Below, in pieces: positions 1 through 10,067 of a DNA stretch of 64,000 nt. The notes under the pieces were generated by a model. That model was not told where the DNA came from. It did no database searches and worked only from the letters and a program-made list of their open reading frames with translations. The translations under genes and the position numbers were made by a program. Source of the DNA: Dechloromonas sp. (lineage in GTDB: Bacteria > Pseudomonadota > Gammaproteobacteria > Burkholderiales > Rhodocyclaceae); assembly GCA_028687035.1 (NCBI GenBank), contig JAQUAX010000003.1, positions 124,001 to 188,000 of the forward strand. Reading direction: 5' to 3'. How positions within the stretch are numbered: position 1 is the first letter of the stretch; the number at the start of each line of letters is the position of its first letter.

Positions 1-2121
1 TTCGCCGACCATGCGGATCACGTTGAAACGCGGCGAGATGCTGGCGATCGAGCGCTTCGCCATCGCGATCCATTCCGGCGAATAGCCCATCGGGCCGGTC
101 CGGTAATAGGTCGGGATCACGTGGTCCTGCAGCAGTTCGTACAGCGCGCGGGCTTCCTCGGCGTCGCGCTGGGCGTCGTCGAGATGGCCGGGCACCGGCT
201 TGATCGCCCAGCCGTTGGGCAGGCCTTCGCCCTCGTCGTAGCCTTCGCCCCACCAGCCGTCGAGCACCGACAGGTTGAGCGCGCCGTTCATCGCCGCCTT
301 CATGCCCGAGGTGCCTGACGCTTCCAGCGGGTAGATCGGGTTGTTCAGCCAGACGTCGACGCCGGCAACCAGCGAGCGCGACAGGTGCAGGTCGTAGCCC
401 TCGACCAGCAGGATGCGTCCCTCGAATTCGGGCAGCCGGGCCATCTGGGCGATCTGGCGGATGATTTCCTGGCCCGGCAGGTCGGCCGGGTGGGCCTTGC
501 CGGCGAACAGGAAGAGTACCGGCCGGTCGGCCTGCTCGATGATCTCGCGCAGCCAGGACGGGTCCTGGAACAGCAGCGCGGCGCGCTTGTAGGTCGCGAA
601 GCGGCGCGCGAAGCCGATGGTCAGCACCTTCGGGTTGTCCGGATCGACCAGCTTGAGCAGGCGGTCGAGGTGCGACGGCGAGCCCTGGTTGCGCTTGTGC
701 TGCTCGCGGATGCGCTCGCGGACCAGTTCGAACAGCTTGGCCTTCAGCTGCTGGCGGATGCTCCAGAAGGTCGCGTCCGGAATCAGCTCGATGCCGTCCC
801 AGTTGGCCGGGTCGGTCTGCCGTGCCTGCCAGCCGATGCCGAGGTAGCGCTCGAAGGTCTCGAACCACTCCGGGGCCAGGAAGGTCGGCAGGTGCACGCC
901 GTTGGTCACGTACTCCATCGGGTTCTCGGCCGGCTCGATCTGCGGCCACAGGTAGCGGCAGATGTCGGCCGACACGTCGCCGTGGATGCGCGACACGCCG
1001 TTGTGGTGGCGCGAGCCGCGCAGCGCCAGCGCGGTCATGTTGAACTCGGCCTTGCCGGGTTCGGCGCCGAGCGCCAGCAGCTGCTCGCAGCCGATGCCCA
1101 GTTCCTGGCACCAGTGGGCGAAGTAGCGGCGGATCATTTCCTCGGCGAAATGGTCGTGGCCGGCCGGCACCGGGGTGTGCGTCGTGAACACGACGTTGGC
1201 GGCGACCGCCTCGAGCGCCGCGGCATAGGGCAGGCCGCCGGCGACCAGGCGGCGGATGCGCTCGAGGATCAGGAAGGCGGCATGGCCCTCGTTGACATGC
1301 CAGACCGTCGGCTTCAGGCCGAGCGCGGCGAGCGCGCGGACGCCGCCGATGCCGAGCAGGATTTCCTGCTCGATGCGCGTCGTCTTGTCGCCGCCGTACA
1401 GCCGGTGCGTGATGTCGCGGTCGTGTTCGGAATTCTGCGCCAGCCAGGTGTCGAGCAGCACCAGCCGGACGTGGCCGACGCGGACTTCCCAGACCTTGGC
1501 CTGCACGGTGCGTCCGGGCAGTTCGACCGGAACCAGGATTTCGCGGCCGTCGGCGTCGAGCACCGGGGACACCGGCAGGTCGTCGAAGTCGGAGTCGGTG
1601 TAGGTCGCGTGCTGGTGGCCGTCGGCGCTCAGCGTCTGCTGGAAGTAGCCCTGGCGGTAGAGCAGGCCGACGCCGACGAAGGGCAGGCCCAGGTCGCTGG
1701 CTGCCTTGCAGTGGTCGCCGGCCAGGATGCCGAGGCCGCCGGAGTAGATCGGCAGGCTCTCGTGGAAGCCGAATTCGGCGCAGAAATAGGCGATCAGGTC
1801 GTCGTCGCGAAAGGGATGGCCGTGCACGTGGGCCATGCCCGGCATCTCGTGATAGGTGTCGTAGGCCGACACGACGCGGCTCAGCGCGGCGAGGAAGACC
1901 GGGTTCTCGGCGGTGGCTTCCAGGCGCTTCTGGTCGGCCCGCTTCAGGAAGGCCTTGGGATTGTGGTTGGTCGCCTTCCACAGCGGCGCCGACAGGCTGG
2001 CGAACAGGCCGCGGGTCGGCCGGTCCCAGCTGTACCACAGGTTGTTGGCCAGTTCCTCGAGGCGTTCCAGGCGCTCCGGCAGCTGCGGGTTGATCTCGAG
2101 CGTGTAGACGGTTCCGGTCAT
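1..2121 (-). CDS. glgP: Alpha-glucan (glycogen/maltodextrin) phosphorylase, 3' part beyond window
   Basis: This enzyme releases glucose-1-phosphate from glycogen or maltodextrins with a PLP cofactor in the cytoplasm. Translation from the ATG at 2119-2121 runs open to base 1, giving 707 codons, so the C-terminus lies outside the window. Visible family signatures are an N-terminal DUF3417-type region (LANNLWYSWDRPT), the segment EFGFHESLPIYSGGLGILAGDH, the WHVNEGHAAF motif and the PLP-domain motif EASGTSGMKAAMNG near residue 605. These place it in the short bacterial phosphorylase group (TIGR02094 type), not the MalP type. Its start overlaps the stop of the GH57 gene upstream (ATGA), so it ends a four-gene glycogen operon in view. 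Confidence 0.93.
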   Translation of the reverse strand, partial: MTGTVYTLEINPQLPERLERLEELANNLWYSWDRPTRGLFASLSAPLWKATNHNPKAFLKRADQKRLEATAENPVFLAALSRVVSAYDTYHEMPGMAHVHGHPFRDDDLIAYFCAEFGFHESLPIYSGGLGILAGDHCKAASDLGLPFVGVGLLYRQGYFQQTLSADGHQHATYTDSDFDDLPVSPVLDADGREILVPVELPGRTVQAKVWEVRVGHVRLVLLDTWLAQNSEHDRDITHRLYGGDKTTRIEQEILLGIGGVRALAALGLKPTVWHVNEGHAAFLILERIRRLVAGGLPYAAALEAVAANVVFTTHTPVPAGHDHFAEEMIRRYFAHWCQELGIGCEQLLALGAEPGKAEFNMTALALRGSRHHNGVSRIHGDVSADICRYLWPQIEPAENPMEYVTNGVHLPTFLAPEWFETFERYLGIGWQARQTDPANWDGIELIPDATFWSIRQQLKAKLFELVRERIREQHKRNQGSPSHLDRLLKLVDPDNPKVLTIGFARRFATYKRAALLFQDPSWLREIIEQADRPVLFLFAGKAHPADLPGQEIIRQIAQMARLPEFEGRILLVEGYDLHLSRSLVAGVDVWLNNPIYPLEASGTSGMKAAMNGALNLSVLDGWWGEGYDEGEGLPNGWAIKPVPGHLDDAQRDAEEARALYELLQDHVIPTYYRTGPMGYSPEWIAMAKRSIASISPRFNVIRMVGE

Positions 2122-4094
2122 GGCTGGGGCATCAGGGTCAGTTGCAGTTGCAGGGTGAAGTGCTCGTCGGGGATCTGCCAGTCGAAACGCAGTTCGGCCG
2201 CCTGCATGATTTTCTCGAAGCCCGCTTCCGACTGCGAAACGGTGTGCACCGGCCGGCCGCGGATTATCGCGGAAAATGACGAGGAAATGTCGACGCGCCC
2301 GCCCAGGATGCCGTCCTCCAGCGCCAGCGCGGTCGCCGCTCCGACGTCGAGCGGCTGGCCGAAACCGCCGGGGATGCGGCCGTCGGCCAGCACGTAGCGG
2401 CCGAGGAAGCCGTCGCAGCTGGGCAGCGCGAGGTTCAGCGCCGTCGTCAGGCGGCGCCCGGCGAGGCCGGTCAGCTGCCAGGTCACGGCCAGCGTCGTGC
2501 CGTACAGCGCGTAGGTCTTGACGATGCCGGGCCGGCGGAATTCGAGGTGGGCGGGGGCGGGCTGCACGTAGTCGGCAAGCGGCGCGCCGTCCAGCGCGTC
2601 GAGGCAGATCGCCCGCGGCAGCGCGTCCGGCACCACGTCCTCGGGGGTGATCGGGTGCTTGCAGCGGACGATGTCGTGCGCCGACGCGATGCCGTCGCCG
2701 CGGTGCTCGCTGGGCGCCTGGCCGATCCGCTCGTGGTAGTGCTCGCGGTAGCGGCGCAGCGTGTCGCCGAAATTGTGGCGCAGCGGGTAGCTGGTCAGTT
2801 CGTGCAGCGCGCCCAGCCCGTCGTCGCGGGCCGCGGCCTGCAGCGCCGCGTTGTGGGCGAGGCATTCGGTTTTGCCGTCCAGGTCGAGGTCGACCGCGAC
2901 GGCCGACGGGCGCGGCTGCAGCGTGTCGAGTTCGGCCTCGAGCGCGATCAGGTTGTCCCAGACGGCGCGCCGCAGGTGGGGCAGGTAGAGCCCGCCGAAC
3001 AGCCCGTGCCAGTAGGCGTCGTTGGCCTGCGCCCGGTACAGCGCATCGACCAGCGATTGCGGCGGGTCCGGGATCTCGGCCAGCCGGGCCGACAGGCCCT
3101 GCATGCGCTTGTGCATCCAGTTGGCTTCCGGGTAGCGGCTCAGGAAGTTGCGCCAGATGCCGCCGCGCACGAAGGGCCGGTGCAGTTCGCCGCGCCCGGC
3201 CGCCTTCTCGGCGGCCAGGAAGCGGGCATAGACGGCGGCCGCCGGCATCGGCAGCGTCCATTCGTTCATCTCGCTGTACGACGCGGTCGGCAGGTAGACG
3301 AGGCCGCGCGTCGGGTGCGCGGCGTGGAAGTCGGCGTAGGTCGCGGTGACGATGTGCGGGCTGGCCAGCACCCCCTCGATCAGCGCCTTCAGCCAGCCGC
3401 GGCCGTAGACCCAGTCGTGGGTTTCCGGCCAGATGCCGAATTTCTCGATGTCGTCGAAGTACACCGCGGCGGCCTGGCCGCGTCCGGCCTGCGCCTCGAG
3501 CCAGGCGACGACCTCGTGCGCCGGCGAGAAGGGCAGCCGGTAGCGCAGCGCTTCGGAAATCGGGAACAGGTCGAGCCGGGTGCCGTCCTCCTCGGTCGAG
3601 AAATAGCCGTCCAGTTCGTCGGCGCTCTTGCCGGTGCAGAAGAAGTGGTAGTCGTCGACGGTCACGTAGCGGATGCCGGTGCCGGCCAGCGCCGGGACGA
3701 CCGAGGATTCCCAGACGCGCTCGGTCAGCCAGGCGCCGGTCGGGCCGACGCCGGTCCACGCGGCCAGCTTGTCGTTCAGCGCGGCGAGCTGGCCGATCCG
3801 GTCGCGCTGCGGGATCGCGGCCAGCACCGGTTCGGTGTCGCCGGAGCTGAACAGTTCGACCTGGCCGCGGCGGACCATGTCGGCCAGGCGTTCCATGTCG
3901 TCCGGGTGGCGCTCGCGCAGCCAGTCGAGCAGCCAGCCGGAGAAGTGCGCGGCGAAGCGGAAATCCGGGTAGGCGTGCAGCGTTTCGAGGAAGGGCTTGT
4001 AGCAGCGCTGGTGGGCATCCTCGATGACTTCGGGGAAATTGCCGACGGGCTGGTGGGCGTGGACGCCGAGCAGCAGGGTCACGGGCCGGGACAT
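2118..4094 (-). CDS. GH57 4-alpha-glucanotransferase / alpha-amylase family protein
   Basis: This is a 658-residue glycoside hydrolase family 57 enzyme that probably transfers or hydrolyses alpha-1,4-glucan chains. The N-terminus has the family motif HAHQP. The probable nucleophile Glu lies in GAWLTERVWE near residue 127, and the probable acid/base Asp lies in YFDDIEKFGIWPETHDWVY near residue 217. Both segments resemble the Thermococcus litoralis 4-alpha-glucanotransferase. The length and C-terminal half fit the DUF1925/DUF1926 arrangement of that subgroup. It sits between a second GH57 gene and glgP, which suggests trimming or disproportionation of glycogen branches. Substrate choice between glucanotransferase and amylase cannot be settled from sequence alone. 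Confidence 0.88.
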   Translation of the reverse strand: MSRPVTLLLGVHAHQPVGNFPEVIEDAHQRCYKPFLETLHAYPDFRFAAHFSGWLLDWLRERHPDDMERLADMVRRGQVELFSSGDTEPVLAAIPQRDRIGQLAALNDKLAAWTGVGPTGAWLTERVWESSVVPALAGTGIRYVTVDDYHFFCTGKSADELDGYFSTEEDGTRLDLFPISEALRYRLPFSPAHEVVAWLEAQAGRGQAAAVYFDDIEKFGIWPETHDWVYGRGWLKALIEGVLASPHIVTATYADFHAAHPTRGLVYLPTASYSEMNEWTLPMPAAAVYARFLAAEKAAGRGELHRPFVRGGIWRNFLSRYPEANWMHKRMQGLSARLAEIPDPPQSLVDALYRAQANDAYWHGLFGGLYLPHLRRAVWDNLIALEAELDTLQPRPSAVAVDLDLDGKTECLAHNAALQAAARDDGLGALHELTSYPLRHNFGDTLRRYREHYHERIGQAPSEHRGDGIASAHDIVRCKHPITPEDVVPDALPRAICLDALDGAPLADYVQPAPAHLEFRRPGIVKTYALYGTTLAVTWQLTGLAGRRLTTALNLALPSCDGFLGRYVLADGRIPGGFGQPLDVGAATALALEDGILGGRVDISSSFSAIIRGRPVHTVSQSEAGFEKIMQAAELRFDWQIPDEHFTLQLQLTLMPQP

Positions 4095-4104
4095 CGGCGG
4101 TCTC

Positions 4105-5760
4105 CTAATTGGCGCGGCGCATCGTGCCGCCGCTCTCGGGTTCGCCGCCGCCGCGGCTGATCGGATGGTCGAGGCCGCTCGGCAGCGGCAGTTTCAGCAC
4201 CTGGTACAGCGCCTTCAGGTTCTCGCGGAACAGCGCGTCGAAGCTGGCGACCGACTGCGGCGAGTTGTAGTCGCCGAGCCACCAGAACCAGTCCGAGCCC
4301 TCGCAGACGGCCAGCCGGCGGATCACGTCGGCGCGCTCGGCCGGACCCAGGCGGTCGCCGTCGAGCGCGCGGTCGACGCAGTGCTTGACCTCGCACAGCA
4401 TTTCCCAGGCGCGGTTCTTGTCCGGGTGGCCGATCCACGTCGACAGCGTGCCGTACACCCAGGAGCCGGCGACCAGCCGCGGCAGCCGGGCGCGCCGGGC
4501 GCGCTGGCTGTCGGCGGCCTCGGACAGCGTCACGGTGCGGATTCCCGGATTCTTCTCGAGCGCGTCGTAGAGGTCGGAAAAGAAGTACCACGCGTTGTAC
4601 GGGTAGTACTCCCACGCGTTCTCGCCGTCGAGGAAGACCGGGATCAGGTGGTTGGCGTCCTGCAGGTGCAGCGCCTTGACCTCGGTCATGAAGTGCTGCG
4701 CGGCGTCGCGCCCGTGCCAGCGGCAGTATTCGAAGCCGATCAGGTCGGACAGCCGTTCGTTGCGGAAGAACAGCGTCAGGTCGCCCGGCGTGCCGTCCGG
4801 CGCCTGCCAGGCCTGCGTCGTCCGGGCGTCGTTGCCGGCCGAGTGCTTCAGCACGCCGTGGCTGCTCGCCGTCCAGCGGAAGCCGGCTTCGCCGACCTGC
4901 TTCAGGAAGGCTTCGGACAGCGCGCCCTCGGCCGGCCACAGCCCGGCCGGCGGGCGGCCGAAGCGCCGGGCGTGGCTGGCGACGGCCTGCGCGACGTGCT
5001 CGGCGACGCGCGAGCGGCCGCCCGGATATTCCGGCGCGGCGGGCAGCGCGCAGTCCGGCCAGGCCTCGCGCGCTGCGTTGAAGTCGAGCAGCAGCGGCGC
5101 CAGCGGGTGGCCGGCCGGCGTGCACGACAGTTCGACGCGGCCGTCGTCGGCCAGCGCCCGGTAGCGCGGGACGATGCCGGCGACCGCGTCGCCCAGTTCG
5201 GCGAGCAGCGCCTGGCGGTCGGCCAGCGAGAAACCGCTGCCCTTGGCCATCAGCTCGGCGATCACGCCGCCGGCCCGGCGCAGGCTCTCGCCGCTCCAGG
5301 CCAGCAGGTACCAGGTCGCGAGGTCGGCGAAATAGGCGCCGGACAGGTAGTCGAGCGCCTCGCCGTCGTGGCTGCGCACGTGCAGCAGCAGGTCGCGCAG
5401 CCGGCGGTAGGGCGCGAAGGGCTCGAGCATGGTCGGCGCGTGGCAGCGGAAGGCGAGGTCGATCAGCCACTGCCGCTCGTCGGCCGTGAAGCATTCGGGC
5501 CGCGGACTGGCCGCCAGGCGCAGCAGCGGGTCGCGCCAGCGGCCGGTGGCGAACTGGTCGGCGTAGTCCTCGATCTGGTCGAGCAGCACCGGAACGAAAT
5601 TGACCGTGCACCGGATGTGCGGGTGGCGCTCGAGGTGCGCCGCCATGTCGGTGTAGTCCTTGATCGCATGCAGCAGCACCCAGGGCAGCCGGAACTCCCC
5701 GCTGTCCGGGTGCCGGTAGTCCGGCTGGTGCATGTGCCAGAGGAAGGCGAGGTCAGCCAT
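4105..5760 (-). CDS. GH57 family glucan-active enzyme, second paralogue
   Basis: This is a 551-residue GH57 protein distinct from its neighbour. The first motif is HMHQPDY at the N-terminus. The probable nucleophile lies in GLWPAEGALSEAF near residue 270, and the probable catalytic Asp in PVFLDGENAWEYYPYN near residue 375. It lacks the long DUF1925/1926 tail of the adjacent paralogue and belongs to the GH57 group often annotated alpha-amylase/alpha-mannosidase. Its start overlaps the end of glgC by 8 bases and it is followed 10 bases later by the other GH57 gene, so all are cotranscribed. Activity on glycogen is inferred from context. Confidence 0.85.
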   Translation of the reverse strand: MADLAFLWHMHQPDYRHPDSGEFRLPWVLLHAIKDYTDMAAHLERHPHIRCTVNFVPVLLDQIEDYADQFATGRWRDPLLRLAASPRPECFTADERQWLIDLAFRCHAPTMLEPFAPYRRLRDLLLHVRSHDGEALDYLSGAYFADLATWYLLAWSGESLRRAGGVIAELMAKGSGFSLADRQALLAELGDAVAGIVPRYRALADDGRVELSCTPAGHPLAPLLLDFNAAREAWPDCALPAAPEYPGGRSRVAEHVAQAVASHARRFGRPPAGLWPAEGALSEAFLKQVGEAGFRWTASSHGVLKHSAGNDARTTQAWQAPDGTPGDLTLFFRNERLSDLIGFEYCRWHGRDAAQHFMTEVKALHLQDANHLIPVFLDGENAWEYYPYNAWYFFSDLYDALEKNPGIRTVTLSEAADSQRARRARLPRLVAGSWVYGTLSTWIGHPDKNRAWEMLCEVKHCVDRALDGDRLGPAERADVIRRLAVCEGSDWFWWLGDYNSPQSVASFDALFRENLKALYQVLKLPLPSGLDHPISRGGGEPESGGTMRRAN

Positions 5761-7084
5761 GCTGCCCCGGCGCCGCGCCCTGGCCGAGCATCTCGGCGGT
5801 GACCAGCGTGATGCCGCCGGGACTGACGTGGAAGCGCTTGCGGTCGACCTCCGGATCGACGCCGATCTGCATGCCTTCCGGGATGCGGCACTGCTTGTCG
5901 ATCACGCAGCGCCGGATCACCGCGTGGCGGCCGACATCGACGCCGGGCAGGATCACCGAGTCCTCGACGCTGGCCCAGCTATGGACATTGACGCTGGTGA
6001 ACAGCAGCGAGCGCTTCACGGTGGCGCCCGAAATGATGCAGCCGCCGGCGATCAGCGAATCGACGGCGCAGCCGCGGCGGTCGTCGTCGTCGAACACGAA
6101 CTTGGCCGGCGGCATCTGTTCCTGGTAGGTCCAGATCGGCCAGTCGCGGTCGTACAGATTCAGCTCCGGCGTGACCTTGGTCATTTCCATGTTCGCCTCC
6201 CAGTACGCGTCGATGGTGCCGACGTCGCGCCAGTAGGGCTTGTCGAGGTCGCTGCCGCCGATGCAGGAATCCGCGAAGCGGTGCGCGTAGACCCGGTGGC
6301 GCGGCACGATGTGCGGAATGATGTCCTTGCCGAAGTCGCGGCTCGAGCCCGGCGTCCGGGCGTCGCGCTCGAGCTGTTCGAGCAGGAAGGCGGTGTTGAA
6401 GATATAGACGCCCATCGACGCCAGCGCCCGGTCCGGCTGGCCGGGAATGGCCGGCGGATGCTGCGGTTTCTCGACGAAATCGATGACGCGGCCGCCGTCG
6501 TCGATGCCCATCACGCCGAATTCGCGGGCGTCGGCCAGCGGCACGTCGATGCAGGCGACGGTCATGTCGGCATGGTGCTGGACGTGGTGGGCCAGCATGC
6601 GGCCGTAGTCCATCTTGTAGATGTGGTCGCCGGCGACGACCAGCACGTGGTCAGGCGCGTAGCGGCGCAGGAAGTGGATGTTCTGGTACACCGCGTCGGC
6701 GGTCCCCTGGTACCACTGCGTCTCGTCGATCTGCTGCTGCGCCGGCAGCAGCTGGATGAACTCGTCGAAGCGGCCGTCGAGGAAGCTCCAGCCGCGCTGG
6801 ATGTGGCGGATCAGGCTGTGCGCCTTGTACTGCGTGGCGACGCCGATCTTGCGGATGCCCGAGTTGACGCAGTTGGACAGCGTGAAGTCGATGATCCGGA
6901 ACTTGCCGGCGAAGGGTACGGCCGGCTTCGAGCGGAAGTCGGTCAGCTGCTTCAGCCGCGTGCCGCGGCCGCCGGCCAGGATGATGGCGAAGGTATTGCG
7001 CGTCAGCTGGCTGATGAAGCGCATGTCGGTCTGCTCGCGCATCTCGCAGTAGGGTTGATGCGGGCACTGGCTGCTGCTGGGCAT
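5753..7084 (-). CDS. glgC: Glucose-1-phosphate adenylyltransferase (ADP-glucose pyrophosphorylase)
   Basis: GlgC makes ADP-glucose from ATP and glucose-1-phosphate, the committed step of bacterial glycogen synthesis. The 443-residue product has the nucleotidyltransferase signature [14 protein letters not shown], the lysine-bearing segment [17 protein letters not shown], the substrate segment EKPQHPP and a C-terminal left-handed beta-helix region. The start at 7084 is supported by GGGGAGG six to twelve bases upstream. It is first in the minus-strand operon glgC-GH57-GH57-glgP and is divergent from glgB with a 53-base gap, so synthesis and breakdown enzymes share one control region. Confidence 0.96.
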   Translation of the reverse strand: MPSSSQCPHQPYCEMREQTDMRFISQLTRNTFAIILAGGRGTRLKQLTDFRSKPAVPFAGKFRIIDFTLSNCVNSGIRKIGVATQYKAHSLIRHIQRGWSFLDGRFDEFIQLLPAQQQIDETQWYQGTADAVYQNIHFLRRYAPDHVLVVAGDHIYKMDYGRMLAHHVQHHADMTVACIDVPLADAREFGVMGIDDGGRVIDFVEKPQHPPAIPGQPDRALASMGVYIFNTAFLLEQLERDARTPGSSRDFGKDIIPHIVPRHRVYAHRFADSCIGGSDLDKPYWRDVGTIDAYWEANMEMTKVTPELNLYDRDWPIWTYQEQMPPAKFVFDDDDRRGCAVDSLIAGGCIISGATVKRSLLFTSVNVHSWASVEDSVILPGVDVGRHAVIRRCVIDKQCRIPEGMQIGVDPEVDRKRFHVSPGGITLVTAEMLGQGAAPGQHG

Positions 7085-7137
7085 GGCGGACCTCCCCGGT
7101 CTCTGTTTTGCCTTATGATACTTCGCAGGGAGGAAGC
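7085..7137. promoter_or_regulatory. Divergent glgC / glgB control region
   Basis: The 53-base gap carries ribosome binding sites for both genes, GGGGAGG for glgC and GGGAGGAAGC for glgB. The hexamer TATGAT at 7113-7118 reads as a -10 on the plus strand, and its complement reads ATCATA, with TATCAT nearby on the minus strand. The two promoters would therefore overlap. No clear -35 boxes or operator were found. Confidence 0.4.
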
Positions 7138-9003
7138 ATGCAGCATAGCGACGCGCTCTACCTGTTCAACGAGGGCAGGAATTTCCAGGCATGGCGGCTG
7201 CTCGGCGCCCATGCCGGCGAAACCGGCACGAGCTTCCGGGTCTGGGCGCCGAACGCGGCGCAGGTGTCGGTGGTCGGCGACTTCAACGGCTGGAATCCGG
7301 CGGCGCATCCGCTGCATTCGCTGGGCGCTTCGGGCGTCTGGGAAGCCTGCGTCGCCGACGCGCAGCCGGGCAGCCTGTACCGCTTCAGCCTGACCAACCG
7401 CGACACCGGCGAAGTGCTGGTCAAGGCCGACCCCTACGCGCGCGGCTTCGAACTGCGTCCGGGCTCCGCCGCCTACGTCGTGCCGCCGTCGGCCCACGCC
7501 TGGCGGGACGCCGGCTGGCTGGCCCGGCGCGCCGGCTGGGACTGGCAGCGCGCGCCGGTCAATATCTACGAGGTGCATGCCGGATCCTGGATGCGCCATC
7601 CGGACGGACGGCCCTACCTGTGGCGCGAGCTTGCCGAGCGGCTGATCCCCTACGCGCTCGAGCAGGGCTACACCCACCTCGAACTGCTGCCGGTCACCGA
7701 GCATCCGCTCGACGAATCCTGGGGCTACCAGACCACCGGCTACTTCGCGCCGACTTCGCGCTACGGCTCGCCGGACGACCTGCGCGCCTTCGTCGACGCC
7801 TGTCACGCGGCCGGCCTCGGCGTCATCCTCGACTGGGTGCCCGGCCACTTCCCGCAGGACGCCTGGGCGCTCGCCCGCTACGACGGGACCGCGCTGTACG
7901 AGCACGAGGATCCGCGGCTCGGCCTGCACGCCGACTGGGGGACGCACATCTTCAATTACGGCCGGCACGAGGTGCGCAGCTTCCTGCTGTCGTCGGCGCA
8001 CTGGTGGCTGTCGGAATTCCATTTCGACGGCCTGCGCGTCGATGCCGTCGCGTCGATGCTCTATCTCGACTATTCGCGCCAGCCGGGCGAATGGCTGCCC
8101 AACCGCCACGGCGGGCGGGAGAACCTCGAGGCGATCGATTTTCTGCAGGCCCTGAACGCGATGGTCCATGCCGAGTTTCCCGGCGCGCTGACGATCGCCG
8201 AGGAATCGACGGCCTGGCCGCAGGTATCGCGCCCGACCTGGGTCGGCGGCCTCGGCTTCTCGATGAAATGGAACATGGGCTGGATGAACGACAGCCTGCG
8301 CTATTTCGCCCGCGAACCGGTGCACCGGCGCTGGCATCACAACGAGCTGACCTTCGGCCAGGTCTATGCGTACAGCGAGAACTACGTGCTGCCGCTGTCG
8401 CACGACGAGGTCGTGCACGGCAAGGGCTCGCTGCTCGGCAAGCTGCCCGGCGACGAATGGCAGCGCTGCGCCAACCTGCGCCTGCTGCTGGCCTGGCAGG
8501 CCGCGATGCCGGGCAAGAAGCTGATGTTCATGGGCGGCGAATTCGGCCAGCGCCGGGAGTGGTCGGAAGCGCGCGAACTCGACTGGGGGCTGCTCGCCGA
8601 CCCGGCGCACGCCGGACTGCGGCGCCTGTCGGCCGACCTCAACCGGCTGTACCGCGACCTGCCGGCGCTGCACAGCCAGGATTTCGATCCGCTCGGCTTC
8701 GAGTGGATCGACTGCAACGACAGCGAGCATTCGGTGCTGTGCTGGCTGCGCTGGGGGCGGGACGGCAGCCACGTCGTCGTCGTCGCCAACTTCACGCCGG
8801 TGCCGCGCCACGGCTACCGCGTCGGCGTGCCGCGCGGCGGCGAGCATGTCGAGATCCTGAATACCGATTCCGCCCATTACGGCGGCGCCGACCTCGGCAA
8901 CGGCGGGCGCCTGACGGCGACCGGCGAGGCCTGGATGGGGCGGCCGGCCAGCCTCGAGCTGACGCTGCCGCCGCTTTCCGTGCTGATCCTTCAGCCGGCC
9001 TGA
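7138..9003 (+). CDS. glgB: 1,4-alpha-glucan branching enzyme
   Basis: GlgB introduces alpha-1,6 branches into glycogen. The protein has an N-terminal CBM48-like domain ([20 protein letters not shown]) and a GH13 catalytic barrel. The nucleophile Asp lies in [14 protein letters not shown], the acid/base Glu in [11 protein letters not shown], and the transition-state Asp in [15 protein letters not shown]. The start at 7138 is chosen because GGGAGG stands just upstream and because earlier in-frame starts lie in the shared promoter. At about 620 residues it is short for the family, lacking one of the N-terminal domains seen in E. coli GlgB. Its 3' end overlaps glk by 13 bases in the convergent orientation. 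Confidence 0.96.
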   Translation: MQHSDALYLFNEGRNFQAWRLLGAHAGETGTSFRVWAPNAAQVSVVGDFNGWNPAAHPLHSLGASGVWEACVADAQPGSLYRFSLTNRDTGEVLVKADPYARGFELRPGSAAYVVPPSAHAWRDAGWLARRAGWDWQRAPVNIYEVHAGSWMRHPDGRPYLWRELAERLIPYALEQGYTHLELLPVTEHPLDESWGYQTTGYFAPTSRYGSPDDLRAFVDACHAAGLGVILDWVPGHFPQDAWALARYDGTALYEHEDPRLGLHADWGTHIFNYGRHEVRSFLLSSAHWWLSEFHFDGLRVDAVASMLYLDYSRQPGEWLPNRHGGRENLEAIDFLQALNAMVHAEFPGALTIAEESTAWPQVSRPTWVGGLGFSMKWNMGWMNDSLRYFAREPVHRRWHHNELTFGQVYAYSENYVLPLSHDEVVHGKGSLLGKLPGDEWQRCANLRLLLAWQAAMPGKKLMFMGGEFGQRREWSEARELDWGLLADPAHAGLRRLSADLNRLYRDLPALHSQDFDPLGFEWIDCNDSEHSVLCWLRWGRDGSHVVVVANFTPVPRHGYRVGVPRGGEHVEILNTDSAHYGGADLGNGGRLTATGEAWMGRPASLELTLPPLSVLILQPA

Positions 9004-9959
9004 GCGGCGGCCAGCGCCAGCGCGCCGAGCAGGCCCAGCCTTTCCTCGACGACCAGGCGGACCGGCATCGCTTCGGCCAGCGCGCGGTGTTCGCGCTTGG
9101 CGTTGAACGCGGCGAGGAATTCCGCGGCGCCGAGCGCCGGCATCAGCTTGGCGGCGATGCCGCCGGCCAGCCAGACGCCGCCGCGGGCCAGCCAGTGCAG
9201 CGCCAGATCGCCGGCAAACGCGCCGCAGGCCGCCGACCACAGCCGCCAGGCGGCCAGCGCGCCGGCGTCGCCGGCCAGCGCGGCGCTGCCGATTTCCTCC
9301 GGATTCCGCGGTCGACCGTGCAGAAAGGCGAAAATCCGGGCCAGCCCCGGTCCGGACACGACGTCCTCGGCGGTGACCCGGCCGTGCTGCGCGTAAAGGT
9401 GGTGCCACAGCGCCGCCTGTGTCTCGTCCTGCGGCGCGAAGCCCATGTGCCCGCCTTCGCCGGGGACGACCCGCCAGCCGCCGGCCTCGGGGAGCAGGCC
9501 GGCGACGCCGAGGCCGGTGCCGGGACCGACGACGATGCGCGGGGCGCCGGCTTCCGGCCGGCCGGCCTGCAGCAGCGGCGCCTGGGCGTCGGACAGGCCG
9601 GCCAGGCCGTGCGCCGCGGCGGCGAAATCGTTGACCAGCTGGACGCGGCCGAGGCCGAAGCGGCGGGCGAGGCCGTCGGCATCCAGCGTCCAGGGCAGGT
9701 AGGTCAGGCGGGCGCTCGCCCCGTCGGTCGGGCCGGCCAGGCCGAAGCAGGCCGCCCGCACGGCGGGCCGGCCGTCGAGGAAATCGGCGAGCAGCGCGGC
9801 GAAATCGGCGTGATCGCGGCTTGCGTAGCGCCGCTCGGCGACGATGCGCAGGCCGTCGCCGGCCGCCTCGGCCAGCGCGAGCAGCGTCTTGGTGCCGCCG
9901 AGGTCGCCGCCGAGAACCAGCGGCGCGGACGGGTCGAATTGCAGCTGTGACATTTGCAT
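8991..9959 (-). CDS. glk: Glucokinase
   Basis: This is an ATP-dependent glucokinase of the hexokinase/Glk (PF02685) type, phosphorylating glucose released from glycogen turnover. The phosphate-binding motif [14 protein letters not shown] lies near the N-terminus, [10 protein letters not shown] is the second family motif, [11 protein letters not shown] supplies the catalytic Asp, and [13 protein letters not shown] with EGGHMGFAP follow. A start at 9959 is preferred. An upstream ATG at 10013 would lie on the predicted transcription start, and a further ATG at 9953 is also possible. The gene is convergent with glgB and divergent from the HD-GYP regulator. Confidence 0.88.
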   Translation of the reverse strand: MQMSQLQFDPSAPLVLGGDLGGTKTLLALAEAAGDGLRIVAERRYASRDHADFAALLADFLDGRPAVRAACFGLAGPTDGASARLTYLPWTLDADGLARRFGLGRVQLVNDFAAAAHGLAGLSDAQAPLLQAGRPEAGAPRIVVGPGTGLGVAGLLPEAGGWRVVPGEGGHMGFAPQDETQAALWHHLYAQHGRVTAEDVVSGPGLARIFAFLHGRPRNPEEIGSAALAGDAGALAAWRLWSAACGAFAGDLALHWLARGGVWLAGGIAAKLMPALGAAEFLAAFNAKREHRALAEAMPVRLVVEERLGLLGALALAAAQAG

Positions 9960-9997
9960 GGCATCGTAGCCGAAACGGGAGTGATGCAGGTCGGCGA

Positions 9998-10050
9998 TTG
10001 TGCGAATCCCCATTCTGCCCTTAGAATCCGGAAACTGGCAATATTGTCAA
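9998..10050. promoter_or_regulatory. Overlapping divergent promoters for glk and the HD-GYP regulator
   Basis: On the plus strand TTGTGC (9998-10003), an 18-base spacer and TAGAAT (10022-10027) form a sigma-70-like promoter for the HD-GYP gene. On the minus strand TTGACA (complement of 10045-10050) and a -10 near TTCTAA after 18 bases could serve glk. The leader of the HD-GYP gene holds a near-palindrome, TGGCAATATTGTCA, at about 10036-10049, which could be an operator. All are pattern matches only. Confidence 0.4.
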
Positions 10051-10067
10051 ATTTGCAGGAGTGATTC

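Noticed and set aside
385-2397. Open frame of 670 codons on the plus strand
   Set aside because: It is antisense to glgP and the GH57 gene, which carry clear family motifs.
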